A stretch of DNA of 64,000 nt from Megalopta genalis. Taxonomy: Eukaryota; Arthropoda; Insecta; Hymenoptera; Halictidae. The position numbers and the translations under genes were made by a program. Positions within the stretch are counted from its first letter, which is position 1, and each line of letters begins with the position of its first letter. The stretch covers positions 5,424,501-5,488,500 of the forward strand of contig NC_135013.1 in NCBI RefSeq assembly GCF_051020955.1, written 5' to 3'. The notes below the pieces were generated by a model. It was not told the origin of the DNA and ran no database searches. It was given only the letters and a program-made list of their open reading frames with translations. This document shows, piece by piece, positions 1-10,699 of the stretch.

Positions 1-131
1 CGTCATTTTCGTCAGGCTCCTCGTTGCCAGGAGGACGTTTCGTCGTCGTTTCTTCCTCCCGCTTGTCGCGAGCGTTATAATTGCAGTCGCGGATCCGCTC
101 TTGGCTAAGTATCGCGGAGAGATATATCCAG

Positions 132-168
<37 letters not shown>

Positions 169-600
169 TGCGCGGAGAGCGCGGCCGAGGCCGCGGCACG
201 GAATTCCTGCGGACGCAGGTGCATCTTGTGGCTCGTGGCCGAGGAAGGAAAGAAGGCAGCGGCGGCGGCGGCGGTGGAAGACGAAGAAGAAGAAGAAGAA
301 GAAGAGGAGCCGGAGGAGGACGGGAACGACGAAGACGAGACAGGAGTCGAGTTCAGGGGACTTGGAGGTCGTTTCGTTGGTAAGCGAGCATCGCGGCCAG
401 GTTACCGGCTCTACGATACAGATACATAGGCGTCGGGAGGCTGCGCCGAGAAAAAGAGAAAGAGCCGGATCCGCGAGAAGCGGGAGAGAGGGAGAGACAG
501 AGACAGAGCGGGAAAGAGAGAGAGAGAGAGCGGGAGAGGGGCGGCGAGACGGCGGAGACGGAGGAAACGCAGAGATGCAGAATGCTAAAGAAGGCTAGCT
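1..600. other. Purine-rich, CpG-rich segment; possible promoter-proximal or 5' leader DNA
   Basis: The segment combines CpG-rich sequence with purine runs: a GA tract at about 133-166, GAAGAAG runs near 285-310 and a second GA-rich stretch at 480-540. The frames across it translate only into Glu/Arg or Gly/Arg low-complexity protein and do not resemble a gene. A plausible splice donor (TTGGTAAGC) lies near 376-384. Long GA-rich leaders are common upstream of insect genes, so this could be an untranslated first exon, but nothing in the sequence proves transcription. It could equally be a CpG-rich microsatellite region. Confidence 0.25.
133..166. repeat. (GA)n microsatellite
   Basis: Uninterrupted GA dinucleotide run of about 17 units inside a purine-rich region. 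In insect promoters such tracts can bind GAGA-type factors, but no function can be read from the repeat alone. Confidence 0.9.
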
Positions 601-1578
601 CGAGCTAGCGACCTTCTAAGGCCGCGTCGACCGACTGCTCGCCACTCTCTTCGGCTTTTTTCTCTCCTTCCTCGGCCGCCCCCGGCCCCGGTGCCCCCCT
701 GCCACTCTGCCCACCTTCCCAGCGCGCCCACTCTCCTCGGCCAGACATTTCTTACCTCGTTGACGATGAAAGGCATCGAGCGCATCGGCCGCGAACGATG
801 GAAACACGGAAAGCTCTCCGCTGCCTCGCGGATCCTCGCCGCGAGGATCCTCTTTCCACCTTGGGCCTGGCGTCCTCAAAGAACCGACTGCGATCGCCTG
901 CTCCGCCTCGACGCGACCTTGTCATCCTCTTCACCTTCCTGCCTCCTCCTCCGCCTTCTTCCTGCGATCGTCTTCCGCACCTTGATACACGGCTTCCTTC
1001 CGATATTTTCAATCGGGGACACCCAGAATATCGCTCGACAGGACTCGGGACAGCTCTTACAGACGTCGAGGAGGACTCCGGACGCAGCGAATCTGAAATT
1101 GGAGAGCACGGAACGAGCACGTTGTAGGAGAGCGGGAATCGCAGGTGCGCTTTCCTTTTTTGCGACCGGCGAAGCTCGCAGCCGATGCACCTGGAACGCG
1201 TATTCGTTCGAGAAGCGTCGCCGATGGACAAACCTGGTAACAATAAGTTTCTATTGGGAACAATGATCCGTGGGAGAAAGATCGGCGCTCGCGATCCGAT
1301 GGTTTTTTCACGCTGCGACGGATTATCTGGATCGCGTATTGTTCGCCGATGTAGGACAACGGACCCGGTTACCGTGGCCCGACCAATTGCTGTGCCTTCG
1401 GTTCGCGTTCGAAATTATGTCGAATCATTTTTCTTCGAAATTTCTGCGATATCATTTCTTGCTCGGGATCTTCTTCTTCTTCTTCTTCTTCTTCATCTTT
1501 CTTCAGATTCGACTTTCCGGATGAGGAATTTTGAACGGTTCGTTTTCGGACGCGATTGTATAGTATGTGTCAAGCGTT
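601..1578. other. Unique CpG-rich DNA, no gene recognised
   Basis: Mixed-composition sequence with overlapping open frames of up to about 190 codons on both strands. They lack recognisable domains and have biased Arg/Ser/Leu composition typical of CpG-rich non-coding DNA. A TTC trinucleotide run sits at about 1471-1500. I see no convincing exon. Confidence 0.5.
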
Positions 1579-1582
1579 TTAA

Positions 1583-1821
1583 CCCTTTGCGCTCGAAGCC
1601 GAAATACGGAAAAATTTCAAATAGCTTTTCGGACTCACGGTATTTCCATTTTATAAAACCTAGTGCATTTTATGCGTGTTAAATTGAATTCTGTGACTCG
1701 TGCAACAGTTACGGGTTTAGCGGTTCTTCAAATATGAACAAATTTGATCGACGAAATTATCTTGGAACGTGACATAGCAATTTTTAATGGCGCCTCGGAG
1801 TCGCCGCTCGAGTGCGAAGGA
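1583..1821. mobile_element. Family D piggyBac-like MITE (TTAA-flanked)
   Basis: The left end reads TTAA then CCCTTTGCGCTCG (TTAA at 1579-1582). The right end reads CGAGTGCGAAGG followed by ATTAA, with TTAA at 1822-1825. The ends are inverted copies of each other, and TTAA target duplication with CCC..GGG ends is typical of piggyBac-superfamily elements. At about 239 bp it is too short to code. Other copies in the window (17506-17745, 34061-34304 and a nested block at 9933-10694) share ends and subterminal GGCG..GCGCC sequence. Naming is by end sequence, not by a transposase. Confidence 0.7.
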
Positions 1822-1856
1822 TTAATATTTTTATTTTGTTTATTTTTGTACGAATA

Positions 1857-1999
1857 CGGTAAATTCTCCCGAATTTTTATTCTTCAGCTTTTAGACAAAA
1901 ATGGACAATTTCGGAAAAGGAGACACGATTGTTCGAGCCTCGCAGCTCATTTTTACAGCTGCCGATTGTCAGGAATTATAAAAACGAGGTGCAAGACTT
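1857..1999. mobile_element. Family B hairpin MITE, 5' part
   Basis: Starts with a variant of the family terminal motif (GGTAAATTCTCCCGAA). It continues with the diagnostic AAAATGGACAATTT, GATTGTTCGAGCCTCG and an oppositely oriented ACGAGGTGCAAGACTTG. The right terminal repeat is missing or replaced, so this is a truncated copy lying just before the 2011 duplication. Confidence 0.55.
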
Positions 2000-2010
2000 G
2001 ACATAACCTT

Positions 2011-2528
2011 GATTTAACCTTGACATATCCTCTTCTTCCCAAATTTCTTCTTCTTCTATTATTTTTTATTACAAGCTGAAGAAAGATTAGAGAGAGTTTA
2101 CTGTAAATTTAATATGTCTTATGCGACAATCGTAAAGTTAATTACGTCTGAAAACGAACCGAAGGCACAGTAACCGGTCAGCCCACAGTATACAGCTCCG
2201 ATAGCCTAAAAGTTGGACAAGAGATCGCCGTTTTTCCTCTTTGTTACGGTCGATTTACGCTTACGTTGCGATTTAACCTTGACATAACCTCTTTTTCCCA
2301 AATCTCTTCTTCTTCTACCATTTTTGATTGCAAGCTGAAGAAAAATTAGGGAGAATTTACTATAAATTTCATATATCTTATGCGACAATCATAAAGTTAA
2401 TTACGTCTGAAAACGAACCGAAGGCACAGTAACCGGTCACCCCGCAGTATACGGTTCCGCTAACCTAGAAATTGGGCGAGAGATCGCCGTTTTTCCTCTT
2501 TGTTACGGTCGATTTACGCTTACGTTGC
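2011..2528. repeat. Two tandem copies of a 259 bp unit
   Basis: The sequence from GATTTAACCTTGACAT at 2011 recurs at 2270, and the following GCGATTTAA recurs at 2528, giving a 259 bp period. Each unit carries the reversed tail of a family B MITE (ATTAGGGAGAATTTACT-like) plus a unique part with GAAAACGAACCGAAGGCACAG. The copies differ at scattered positions, so the duplication is not very recent. Open frames on either strand here are by-products. Confidence 0.75.
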
Positions 2529-2734
2529 GATTTAAGAAAGAAATCGATGTTAGAACGCAAACAGGAAACTAGAGACCGGGCGAATTTGCAGCCCGCGGCG
2601 GGTATAAAGGTCAAGTGCCAAGATCGTTCTCGGCTTATTTTGGTCGGAGGTGCGGCATACGGCCGCGATAAAGACGTAGGGTAAGCGTAGGTATTACACC
2701 GCGGTATTTCTCAACGAAGGCGAACTTCGACGGC

Positions 2735-4475
2735 GAAAATAAGACCTTTCCACGCCGATAAATTGACAACATACCTATTATTCTATAACTTGTATATTTA
2801 ACGCTAGATTTACGGAGCAGAAAAAATTACTGCTTTATATCAGTTTATAAAAGTAATATTGAGAAGGTATTCTGATTTTTCTGATTTTTCAATTTATTCT
2901 GATTTTTCAATTTATTCTGATTTTTCAATTTATTCTGATTTTTAACAAGTGTTGTACTGTAACATTTGTGCTACAAGTAACATATAAATTGAACAAATAC
3001 ACATAAATGCATCTTTACGACACGAATAATCGTAAATGAAAGAATTAGTGACCCGCCATTTTGACGGGGAAAATAAGACCTTTCACCACAATAAATTGAC
3101 AACACACCTATTATTCTATGACTTGAATATTTAACGCTAGATTTACGGAGCAGAAAAAATCACTGCTTTATATCAGTTTATAAAAGTAATATTGAGAAGG
3201 TATTCTGATTTTTCAATTTATTCTGATCTTTAACAAGTGTTGTATTGTAACATTTGCTACAAGTAACATATAAATTGAACAAATAACACATAAATGCATC
3301 TTTACGACACGAATCATCGTAAATGAAAGAATTAGTGACCCGCCATTTTGACGGTGAAAATAAGACCTTTCACCACAATAAATTGACAATATACCTATTA
3401 TTCTATAACTTAAATATTTAACGCTAGATTTACGAACCAGAAAAAATCACTGCTTTATATCAGTTTATAAAAGTAATATTGAGAAGGTATTCTGATTTTT
3501 CAATTTATTCTGATCTTTAACAAGTGTTGTACTGTAACATTTGCTACAAGTAACATATAAATTGAACAAATAACACATAAATGCATCTTTACGACACGAA
3601 TAATCGTAAATGAAAGAATTAGTGACCCGCCATTTTGACGGGGAAAATAAGACCTTTCACCACAATAAATTGACAACACACCTATTATTCTATGACTTGA
3701 ATATTTAACGCTAGATTTACGGAGCAGAAAAAATCACTGCTTTATATCAGTTTATAAAAGTAATGATGAGAAGGTATTCTGATTTTTCAATTTACAGTAA
3801 TGCCTCCCTTACTGACGCTCAGCTTGTCCACTAAAATGGACAATTCCGGAAGAGCAGATACGATTTTTATAATTGTGGACAATTTATAACTATAAAGATA
3901 AACCGCAAGACTCGAATAATCGTGTCCCCTCTTCCCATATTGTCCATTTTTTGTGGTCAATCTGGACGTCATTTAGAGAGACATTACTGTATTCTGATTT
4001 TTAACAAGTGTTGTATTGTAACATTTGCCGCGAGTAACATACAAATTGAACAAATAACACACAAATGCATCTTTACGACGCGAATAATCGTAAATGAAAG
4101 AATTATATATATAGTGACCCGCCATTTTGTCGGGAAAAATGAGACCTTTCACCACAATAAATTGACAACATACCTATTATTCTATAACTTGAATATTTAA
4201 CGCTAGATTTACGGAGCACAAAAAGCCGCTGCTTTATATCAATTTATAGGTAATAAAAAGTAATAAAAAGTAACACAATAAGAAGGTATTCTTATTTTTC
4301 TGATTTTTCAATTTATTCTGATTTTTAACAAGCGTCGTATTGTAACATTTGTCGCGAGTAACATACAAATTGAACAAATAACACACAAACGCATCTTTAC
4401 GACGCGAATAATCGTAAATGAAAAAATTAGTGACCCGCCATTTTGTCGGGTAAATCCGTAAATCTGGTGTTGAAA
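2735..4475. repeat. Family C tandem array, ~287 bp unit
   Basis: A unit containing ACGCTAGATTTACGGAGCAG starts at 2801, 3134, 3421, 3708 and 4200, so spacings are 333, 287, 287 and 492. Each unit also carries GTGACCCGCCATTTTGACGG and a degenerate repeat of TTCTGATTTTTCAATTTA. The array closes near 4455-4475 with GTAAATCTGGTGTTGA, the inverse of the unit start. A single-copy relative with both ends lies at 61102-61326, so the array appears to be a tandemly amplified TTAA-type element. The 492 spacing is explained by a nested MITE at 3795-3989 plus an 8 bp TA expansion. Confidence 0.8.
3795..3989. mobile_element. Family B hairpin MITE nested in the family C array
   Basis: The element runs from CAGTAATGCCTCCCTTACTG to AGAGAGACATTACTG and is flanked by TA at 3793-3794 and 3990-3991. 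The two halves are inverted copies with a short centre. Neighbouring array units lack this 195 bp block and read straight through, which gives an internal empty-site comparison. TA target use points to the Tc1/mariner superfamily. There is no coding capacity. Confidence 0.9.
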
Positions 4476-5500
4476 GGAACCAAAAAACGTCGTCGCAATA
4501 ATCTGAATTGACACACGAATCGTTCAAAAAAGAAAAAAAAGAAATACTTGCACCCTGTGTCCCGTGATCGTCGAGGACAATTTTTATGTTGCATAAAGAT
4601 CGGCGTAAGGATCGGTGACGACAGTCCGATCCTGCGTGTAAGCGGCGCGCTGCGATTCGGCGAAAATGACACGGCGCAATCGGAGCGGCGACGATACCGC
4701 TAAGCGTGGAAGGTGAGCACGAGGAACGGTAATCTTCGGGAACAGAGTTAAATTGACCTCCCTCGAAGGAGGCGCGCGACGAACAAGAAAGACGAGGAGG
4801 ATCGGTAGAACGAGGTGAATCGGGAGAGAAGTAGCTCTCGCCTTCCTGGATGTAAGAACTTGTAATTTCCCCGGGTCGGTTGATTTAATCTCGATCCCCG
4901 TGTCAATTCGATCGGGCCACTTTTCTCGGTGACCATTGACTTCGAAACTTTATTACCGTCATTATCGATCGGCGCGTATATCGGGCCGGCCGGCCGACCG
5001 GTCGCGGCGCAAGGCTGAATTTAATTCCCCGCGTGCCTATCGCGCGCGTCTCTCTTTACCTTCCTCTATCGTCCTCTCTGGCTTCTTACGTGCGCCGGCG
5101 GAGCGCCGCCGGTGGATCCCGCCAGGCCGATTCAACGGAAATAACTCCGGGACGATTTTATTAGCGGCGTCGGTTGCATGCCGCGTTGTATCAATTTGCC
5201 GATCGTCGCTTTCTTGCCGAGATTCGATCGAACGCCGTAGTCACGAACGCTTCCCGGCCCGACACCTGACAAATAACAGGCTAAGTGCGGGCATTTACCG
5301 CGGACGCGCCGAATACCGCGGTATTTTATAAAACCAATAAAATCGGACGTTTTACAGCGTGCGATCCTCTAAAAGTGAATCTTATAATTTTGTATGCGTT
5401 CGGTGTCGATGATTTATGAGGTGCAAGTAACAGCGATCGCGGTTCTAATTCATTTGTTGGATTTCGATGTTCGGAAGCTTGCGAGAACGTCGAGTATTAT
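4476..5500. other. Unique DNA, no gene recognised
   Basis: CpG-rich moderately complex sequence between two arrays. It has short open frames with no recognisable motif on both strands (for example 4936-5331 plus, 4748-4936 minus). No RNA gene or repeat was identified. Confidence 0.5.
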
Positions 5501-5643
5501 TTTGGTAATATCAATTACCAAAATTATTATTATATAATAATAATTATTATTAAATTATCAATGATTATTATCAAATAATCTATTCATTTTAGCGTTATTT
5601 TTTGGATAAAGTAATCGTTAGTTGTCTCTGGTTAGTTACTCAA

Positions 5644-6425
5644 GCTCGAATACATTAAAAAAATATATACATATATATATATATTGTATGTATATTTCTT
5701 GAATATATGTATATATGTATATTGAGGTGTATATCGAATATATGAATATACGTATATTTCTCGATTATTGTATTACTTAACTAAATTATTTAAGCTCGAA
5801 TACATTAAAAAATGTATTTGTATATTTCTTGATTATTATACTACTTAATTTTATTATTTAAGCTCGAATACATTAAAAACTGTATACGTATATTTCTTGA
5901 TTATTATATTACTTAACTTAATTATTAAAACTCGAATACATTAAAAAATGTATACGTATATTTCTTGATTATTATATAACTTAACTTAATTATTTAAACT
6001 CGAATACATTAAAAAATGTATTTGTATATTTCTTGATTATTATATAACTTAACTTAATTACTTAAACTCGAATACATTAAAAACCGTATACGTATATTTC
6101 ACGATTATCATATTACTTAACTTAATTATTTAAGCTGGAATACATTAAAAACTGTATACGTATATTTCTCGATTATTATATCACTTAATTTAATTATTGA
6201 AACTCAAATACATTAAAAAAATGTATACGTATATTTCTCGATTATTATATTACTTAACTTAATTATTTAAGCCCGAATACATTAAAAACTGTGTACGTAT
6301 ATTTCTCGATTATTATATTACTTAACTTAATTATTTAAGCTCGAATACATTAAAAACTGTGTACGTATATTTCTCGATTATTATATTACTTAACTTAATT
6401 ATTTAAGCTCGAATACATTAAGCAT
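5644..6425. repeat. 68 bp AT-rich tandem array
   Basis: The motif CTCGAATACATTAAAAA recurs at about 5795, 5863, 5931 and 5999 and continues to about 6413, giving a regular 68 bp period and roughly ten copies. Each unit has TGTATACGTATATTTCTTG and GATTATTATATTACTTAAC. The first copy (about 5644) is separated by a TA-rich expansion. This is satellite-like non-coding sequence. Confidence 0.85.
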
Positions 6426-6429
6426 ACAC

Positions 6430-8300
6430 ATTACATGTAAGCATAATTCTCGATTAATATATTACTCATCAATATATTTCATGAATTATTTTACATCGAA
6501 AGTCACGTGAAAATAATGCGAAACTTCGTAAAGACGCGGCGAAGAAATCGCTGCTCGTCTCGGAACGAATCTTTCAAAACGAAAGAAAAGAAAGATACGG
6601 CTTTAGAATCCGCGGTACTTAGAGCGGGCGCGTCTGTACCGACAGCGTTCGCTGTTTCGCTAAATGCGATTTAATTTATACGGATCGCCGAAGACTTCTA
6701 TGTAAAGCGTAAAGAATAAAAAGACCGGCCTGGTTGGAAGTTACCTCGTCCGCATGAAATTTATCTCCGGGCGATCCGATGGAATTTATTAATGTCCAAG
6801 CAGTCCAGACGAGTTTCTCTCTGATTTCAGCGTCCGCGGGGTGACCGCGTCCGCAAGGACTCCGCCGGCCGGCGTAAACATTCCCAGTCTAATTATTATT
6901 GTCACGTTCCCCATAACTCTTTTCGAACGTCGCGGCACGTTTTAGCGATCCGGCGACATCTTCTTCAATCCGCGCGCGCGTTTATACCGCGAGGCGTATA
7001 TGGCGTTAGGAAAGCTCTTCCGCAATAAAGTCCACTATTAAGTGTCATTAAGGCCTCGGAGTACTATGGAGAAGTATTAATGCCACCGGCGTGTAATGGA
7101 CGACCGGGATACGTTTTCCAACCGGGGAAAAATTAGATTCCGCAAAGGTCGCTACATCTTCGCGAACACCGCCGGCCGAATAGCCGGCGAGAATTAATGG
7201 ATCGTTAACCGTTCTCGCGAACGTTCCGAGAAAAACGCGCGATTTCTTTCAGCGGCGGCGGCGGACAGGAATTCCGGCAAAATCGAGCATTTCGAAACGG
7301 CGCGGCACGTCGTTCGATCGGCACGGATCGGCGGCGCGCGTCCGTCGACGCCGATACGCGCGCGGCGCCGGCACCTCGATTACAATCGGGCAAGGACTTT
7401 CCAACGTCAATTTTCATTTTTCTGTGTCCGACACGGCAACGAGCTCCGTCCTCCCGGAGGAAGATTAAACGATTCCGCGGCGGATCGGCCGCCGTCACGG
7501 TTAACAAGGACGCGCGAGCGCGAGCGCGGAACGAGGCGCGAAGAAGATCGAGCACGGCCGATGTCCGATCGGGACGACGATCGGGAAGATGATCGAGAAG
7601 ACGATCCGGGAAGGACGGTCGGAGTGGAGCCGGGAAAAATCGGCGAGTAACGGCGCGGCCCGCGGCCCGCGGCGAATCTGGAATTTCGCTCACGTTATCG
7701 CTGAAACGTGGATACGTTTCTTGAAAGTCGTGGAAGCGAATAAAAATGCATCCGCGTTGCAATCACCTTTCACACCGGTTCACCTTGTACGTCCAACGTA
7801 ACGGAATATTATTAAACGATCATTCCTGGAATGCCGGGCCGCGAGCCGCCGCTAATCTTTACCCGATAAAGCCGCGTTAATTCTAATTACGCGCGCGCGC
7901 GCTCGCGCGTACGCCGATCGCGATTGTTGCGCGCCCTCGCTTTTGCTTTCCCGAATGTCCTTCGCGAATCCCCATTTTCTTTCCATCCGTGATCGATTCG
8001 ACGAAATTTTGTCGTACCGAGCGACACGGCCGCGATTCGGTTCATTTAGAATTTTAGTGTTCGGCACGGCGCCGGGTTAAATTCTGCAGGATTTCGTTGT
8101 TCAAACTTATTCCCGGTGCCCGGCGACGATATCCGCGGGCAATATCGAATTCTGCTGGAACAATTGACAAGGAAAATGTTGCTCCGTTCGGGTCGAGTTC
8201 CGTTCGATCTAATCGCGAAACGTACTCTGGCAATCGCCGCGATGAAACGTAATCTTCCGGTTTCCGACATCGATCGATGAATCGTCGCGATCTCGAGCAA
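6430..8300. other. Unique CpG-rich DNA, no gene recognised
   Basis: Low-repeat sequence rich in CpG and with several TAATTA/ATTAAT motifs. Open frames up to 185 codons exist on the minus strand (7205-7762), but they have Arg/Ala/Pro-rich composition expected from CpG-rich DNA and no domain signature. It could hold conserved regulatory DNA, which cannot be judged from one sequence. Confidence 0.45.
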
Positions 8301-8968
8301 GCTAGTCTCGTCGGCTGATCGAAGGAAAAGTGTTCAAGATCAAAGAGAGCTGTTTAATTTGTAATTCAACACTGAATTTACCTAGACTCTGTGCCATTTT
8401 TCTTGCAACGTCCGCTCCAATTACGCAATTTCTTCGATCAATTCCAGCGAGCGAGTCTCCATAATTTCGATAATCTTGACACGAAAAATAAGAAACCGGT
8501 CATTGTGACCGCTGCGATAGGTATAATATTAACAAAAAAATGTAACAAATGTAAAAGAAGAATGTTACAAAGAAAGTTAACACATAACGTCGACGTTTGA
8601 TCCATCGCGAGGCATCCGACGATCTCGAACGCGAGCTAGTCTCGTCGGCTGATCGAAGGAAAAGTGTTCAAGATCAAAGAGAGACGTTTAATTTGTAATT
8701 CAACACTGAATTTACCTAGACTCTGTGCCATTTTTCTTGCAACGTCCGCTCTAATTACGGAATTTCTTCGATCAATTCCAGCGAGCGAGTCTCCATAATT
8801 TCGACGATCTTGACACGAAAAATAAGAAACCGGTCATTGTGACCGCTGCGATAGGTATAATATTAACAAAAAAATGTAACAAATGTAAAAGAAGAATGTT
8901 ACAAAGAAAGTTAACACATAACGTCGACGTTTGATCCATCGCGAGGCATGCGACGATCTCGAACGCGA
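8301..8968. repeat. Two tandem copies of a 334 bp unit
   Basis: GCTAGTCTCGTCGGCTGATC at 8301 recurs at 8635, and the copies stay closely similar to about 8968. Inside each unit is a degenerate element with a left edge like AACACTGAATTTACCTA and a right edge like GATAGGTATAATATTAA. This resembles the family L piggyBac-type MITE at 57145-57350, including the AACCGGTCATTGTGACCG segment. A MITE and its flank therefore seem to have been duplicated together. Confidence 0.8.
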
Positions 8969-9928
8969 GCGTTCGCGCGAATTAATTATCGAGCGTCGAC
9001 AAAGGATCAAAGACGCGAACGACGTACGTATGTACACATGTACTCGGATCGGAGGACACGACCGGCGATTTAAATCTGGCCACAGCCGAGCAGCCAGCGA
9101 CCGTATTAAAGACCGAAGTTGGGCTATCGGGGCTCATAATGAAAACCGCGAAGCACCGGTTGTAAAACGGCGAACCGCGCTTCACCGCCAAGATTTACTA
9201 CAGTGACGCGGCAGGTTTTATTGCTGTCATTATCGACCAATGTATCAGCTCGTGCATTCGGTCCGTCCATCAATAAAAGAGGTGCGGGGGGGGGGGGGGG
9301 GAGAGGCGGCCAAAGGGAGAGGCGCGGGCAGGCCGCGGCGCGGTCGTTAAAGTTTCCGAGAAGTTCGAGGCTGCGGCCGGCTGGGAAATTCGCTAAATAG
9401 CGGCGCGGCCTTGTTATTGCCGTTATCCGTCGGTGTAATCGATTGATAAATGCTATGCGGCACCAACCAAAACAACCGGCCCCGGTGGACGGCCGATTCG
9501 ACTCGAAATGCGCTTAGGAGACATTCCGGATTCGAAATATCATCGGTCGCAGCTCGCCGATGCCATTCCATCGTTGAAAATTTGGAGCACCACGAATCGT
9601 CCTCGATCCGAGCACCCAGGAGTCTTGGTTCTTCCATTGGTCCTGGCCGCGATCGATTAGGCGAGCGCACGAGGGCCGCGGCTGATCGATATGTATTGCC
9701 GTGGCTGTTGGCCGAGCGGCGCGTGTCGTCGTCGACTTTGACCACCCGAGCTTGATTTTACAATGAACTTATTGTTGCCGTTCGCATTTGTTTGTGAGAA
9801 ATCGCGGCGGCGATGTTTATTCACTATCGTCGAACGGAATTGTTACACGTTTGCCGGCAAAGTTTCTATTCACGATGACTTCCATAAGCGCTAATTATTC
9901 TTATCGGACAACGGATGCCCGTTCTAAA
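8969..9928. other. Unique CpG-rich DNA with a poly-G tract
   Basis: Mostly unique sequence. A run of about 16 G lies near 9286-9301, followed by G/A-rich sequence. Overlapping frames at 9347-9755 on both strands (about 100-130 codons) show no recognisable domain and are probably chance frames in GC-rich DNA. Confidence 0.45.
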
Positions 9929-9932
9929 TTAA

Positions 9933-10595
9933 CCCTTTGCGCTCCGGTGGCGATCCCGAGGCGCCACTCGATATTTTTATACGACGTTCTAAGATAATGT
10001 TTACATCGTTGAATTTATTTATTTTTAAAGAACTGTTAACCCTTTGCACTTGAACGGCGAGTCTGAGGCGCCGCTAGAAATTGCTATATAATATTTATAT
10101 ACATATATATGTAATTATAGCTAATTATATAATTATATAGCTAATTATATTATATAATTATATAGCTAATTATATTATATAGCTATATTAGCTAATTATA
10201 TTGTATTATATATTATATATAGCTAATTATATAATTAGCTATATATATATATTTAATGAATTTGTTTACATTGAAAGAATTATTAAAAGTGTAGTTATTG
10301 TGCGAGCGACTTTCATATGCAAACAATATAAAAATTAATACAACATTGTAAGGAATATCTTAGTCTTAAAGTTGAAACAGCTTCGAGTGCAAAGGGTTGA
10401 AAGTGTAATTGTTATATAGGCTCAATTTCACGTGTATAAATTGCACTAATGAGTCATATAAAATGGGAATACTGTAGGTGATCCAAAATTATTTTGGATT
10501 TAGAGTTAAAATGGCGTTGAGTGCAAAGGGTTAAAAGTGTAATTGTTATATAGGCTCAATTTCGCATGCACAAATTGCACTAATAAGTCATATAA

Positions 10596-10637
<42 letters not shown>

Positions 10638-10694
10638 GCAGGTCGTCCGAAACTATTTCGGATTTAGAGTTAAAATAGCGTCGAGTGCAAAGGG
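9933..10694. mobile_element. Nested or tandem family D MITE block
   Basis: Two left ends (TTAACCCTTTGC at 9929 and 10036) are followed by three right ends (GTGCAAAGGGTT near 10388, 10521 and 10685), each right end at TTAA or TTGA. The segments after 10397 and 10535 are two further right halves with the same internal AATTGTTATATAGGCTCAA and TTGCACTAATGAGTCATAT. An AT microsatellite (about 10090-10255) expands the central copy and a TAA run expands the last. The block reads as a partially duplicated element with unequal numbers of left and right ends. Confidence 0.75.
10596..10634. repeat. (TAA)n microsatellite
   Basis: About 13 uninterrupted TAA trinucleotides inside the last family D segment. 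The tract interrupts the element relative to its neighbour copy at 10397-10530. Confidence 0.9.
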
Positions 10695-10699
10695 TTAAA

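Noticed and set aside
7205..7762. 185-codon minus-strand frame
   Set aside because: Arg/Ala/Pro-biased, no motif, CpG-rich background.
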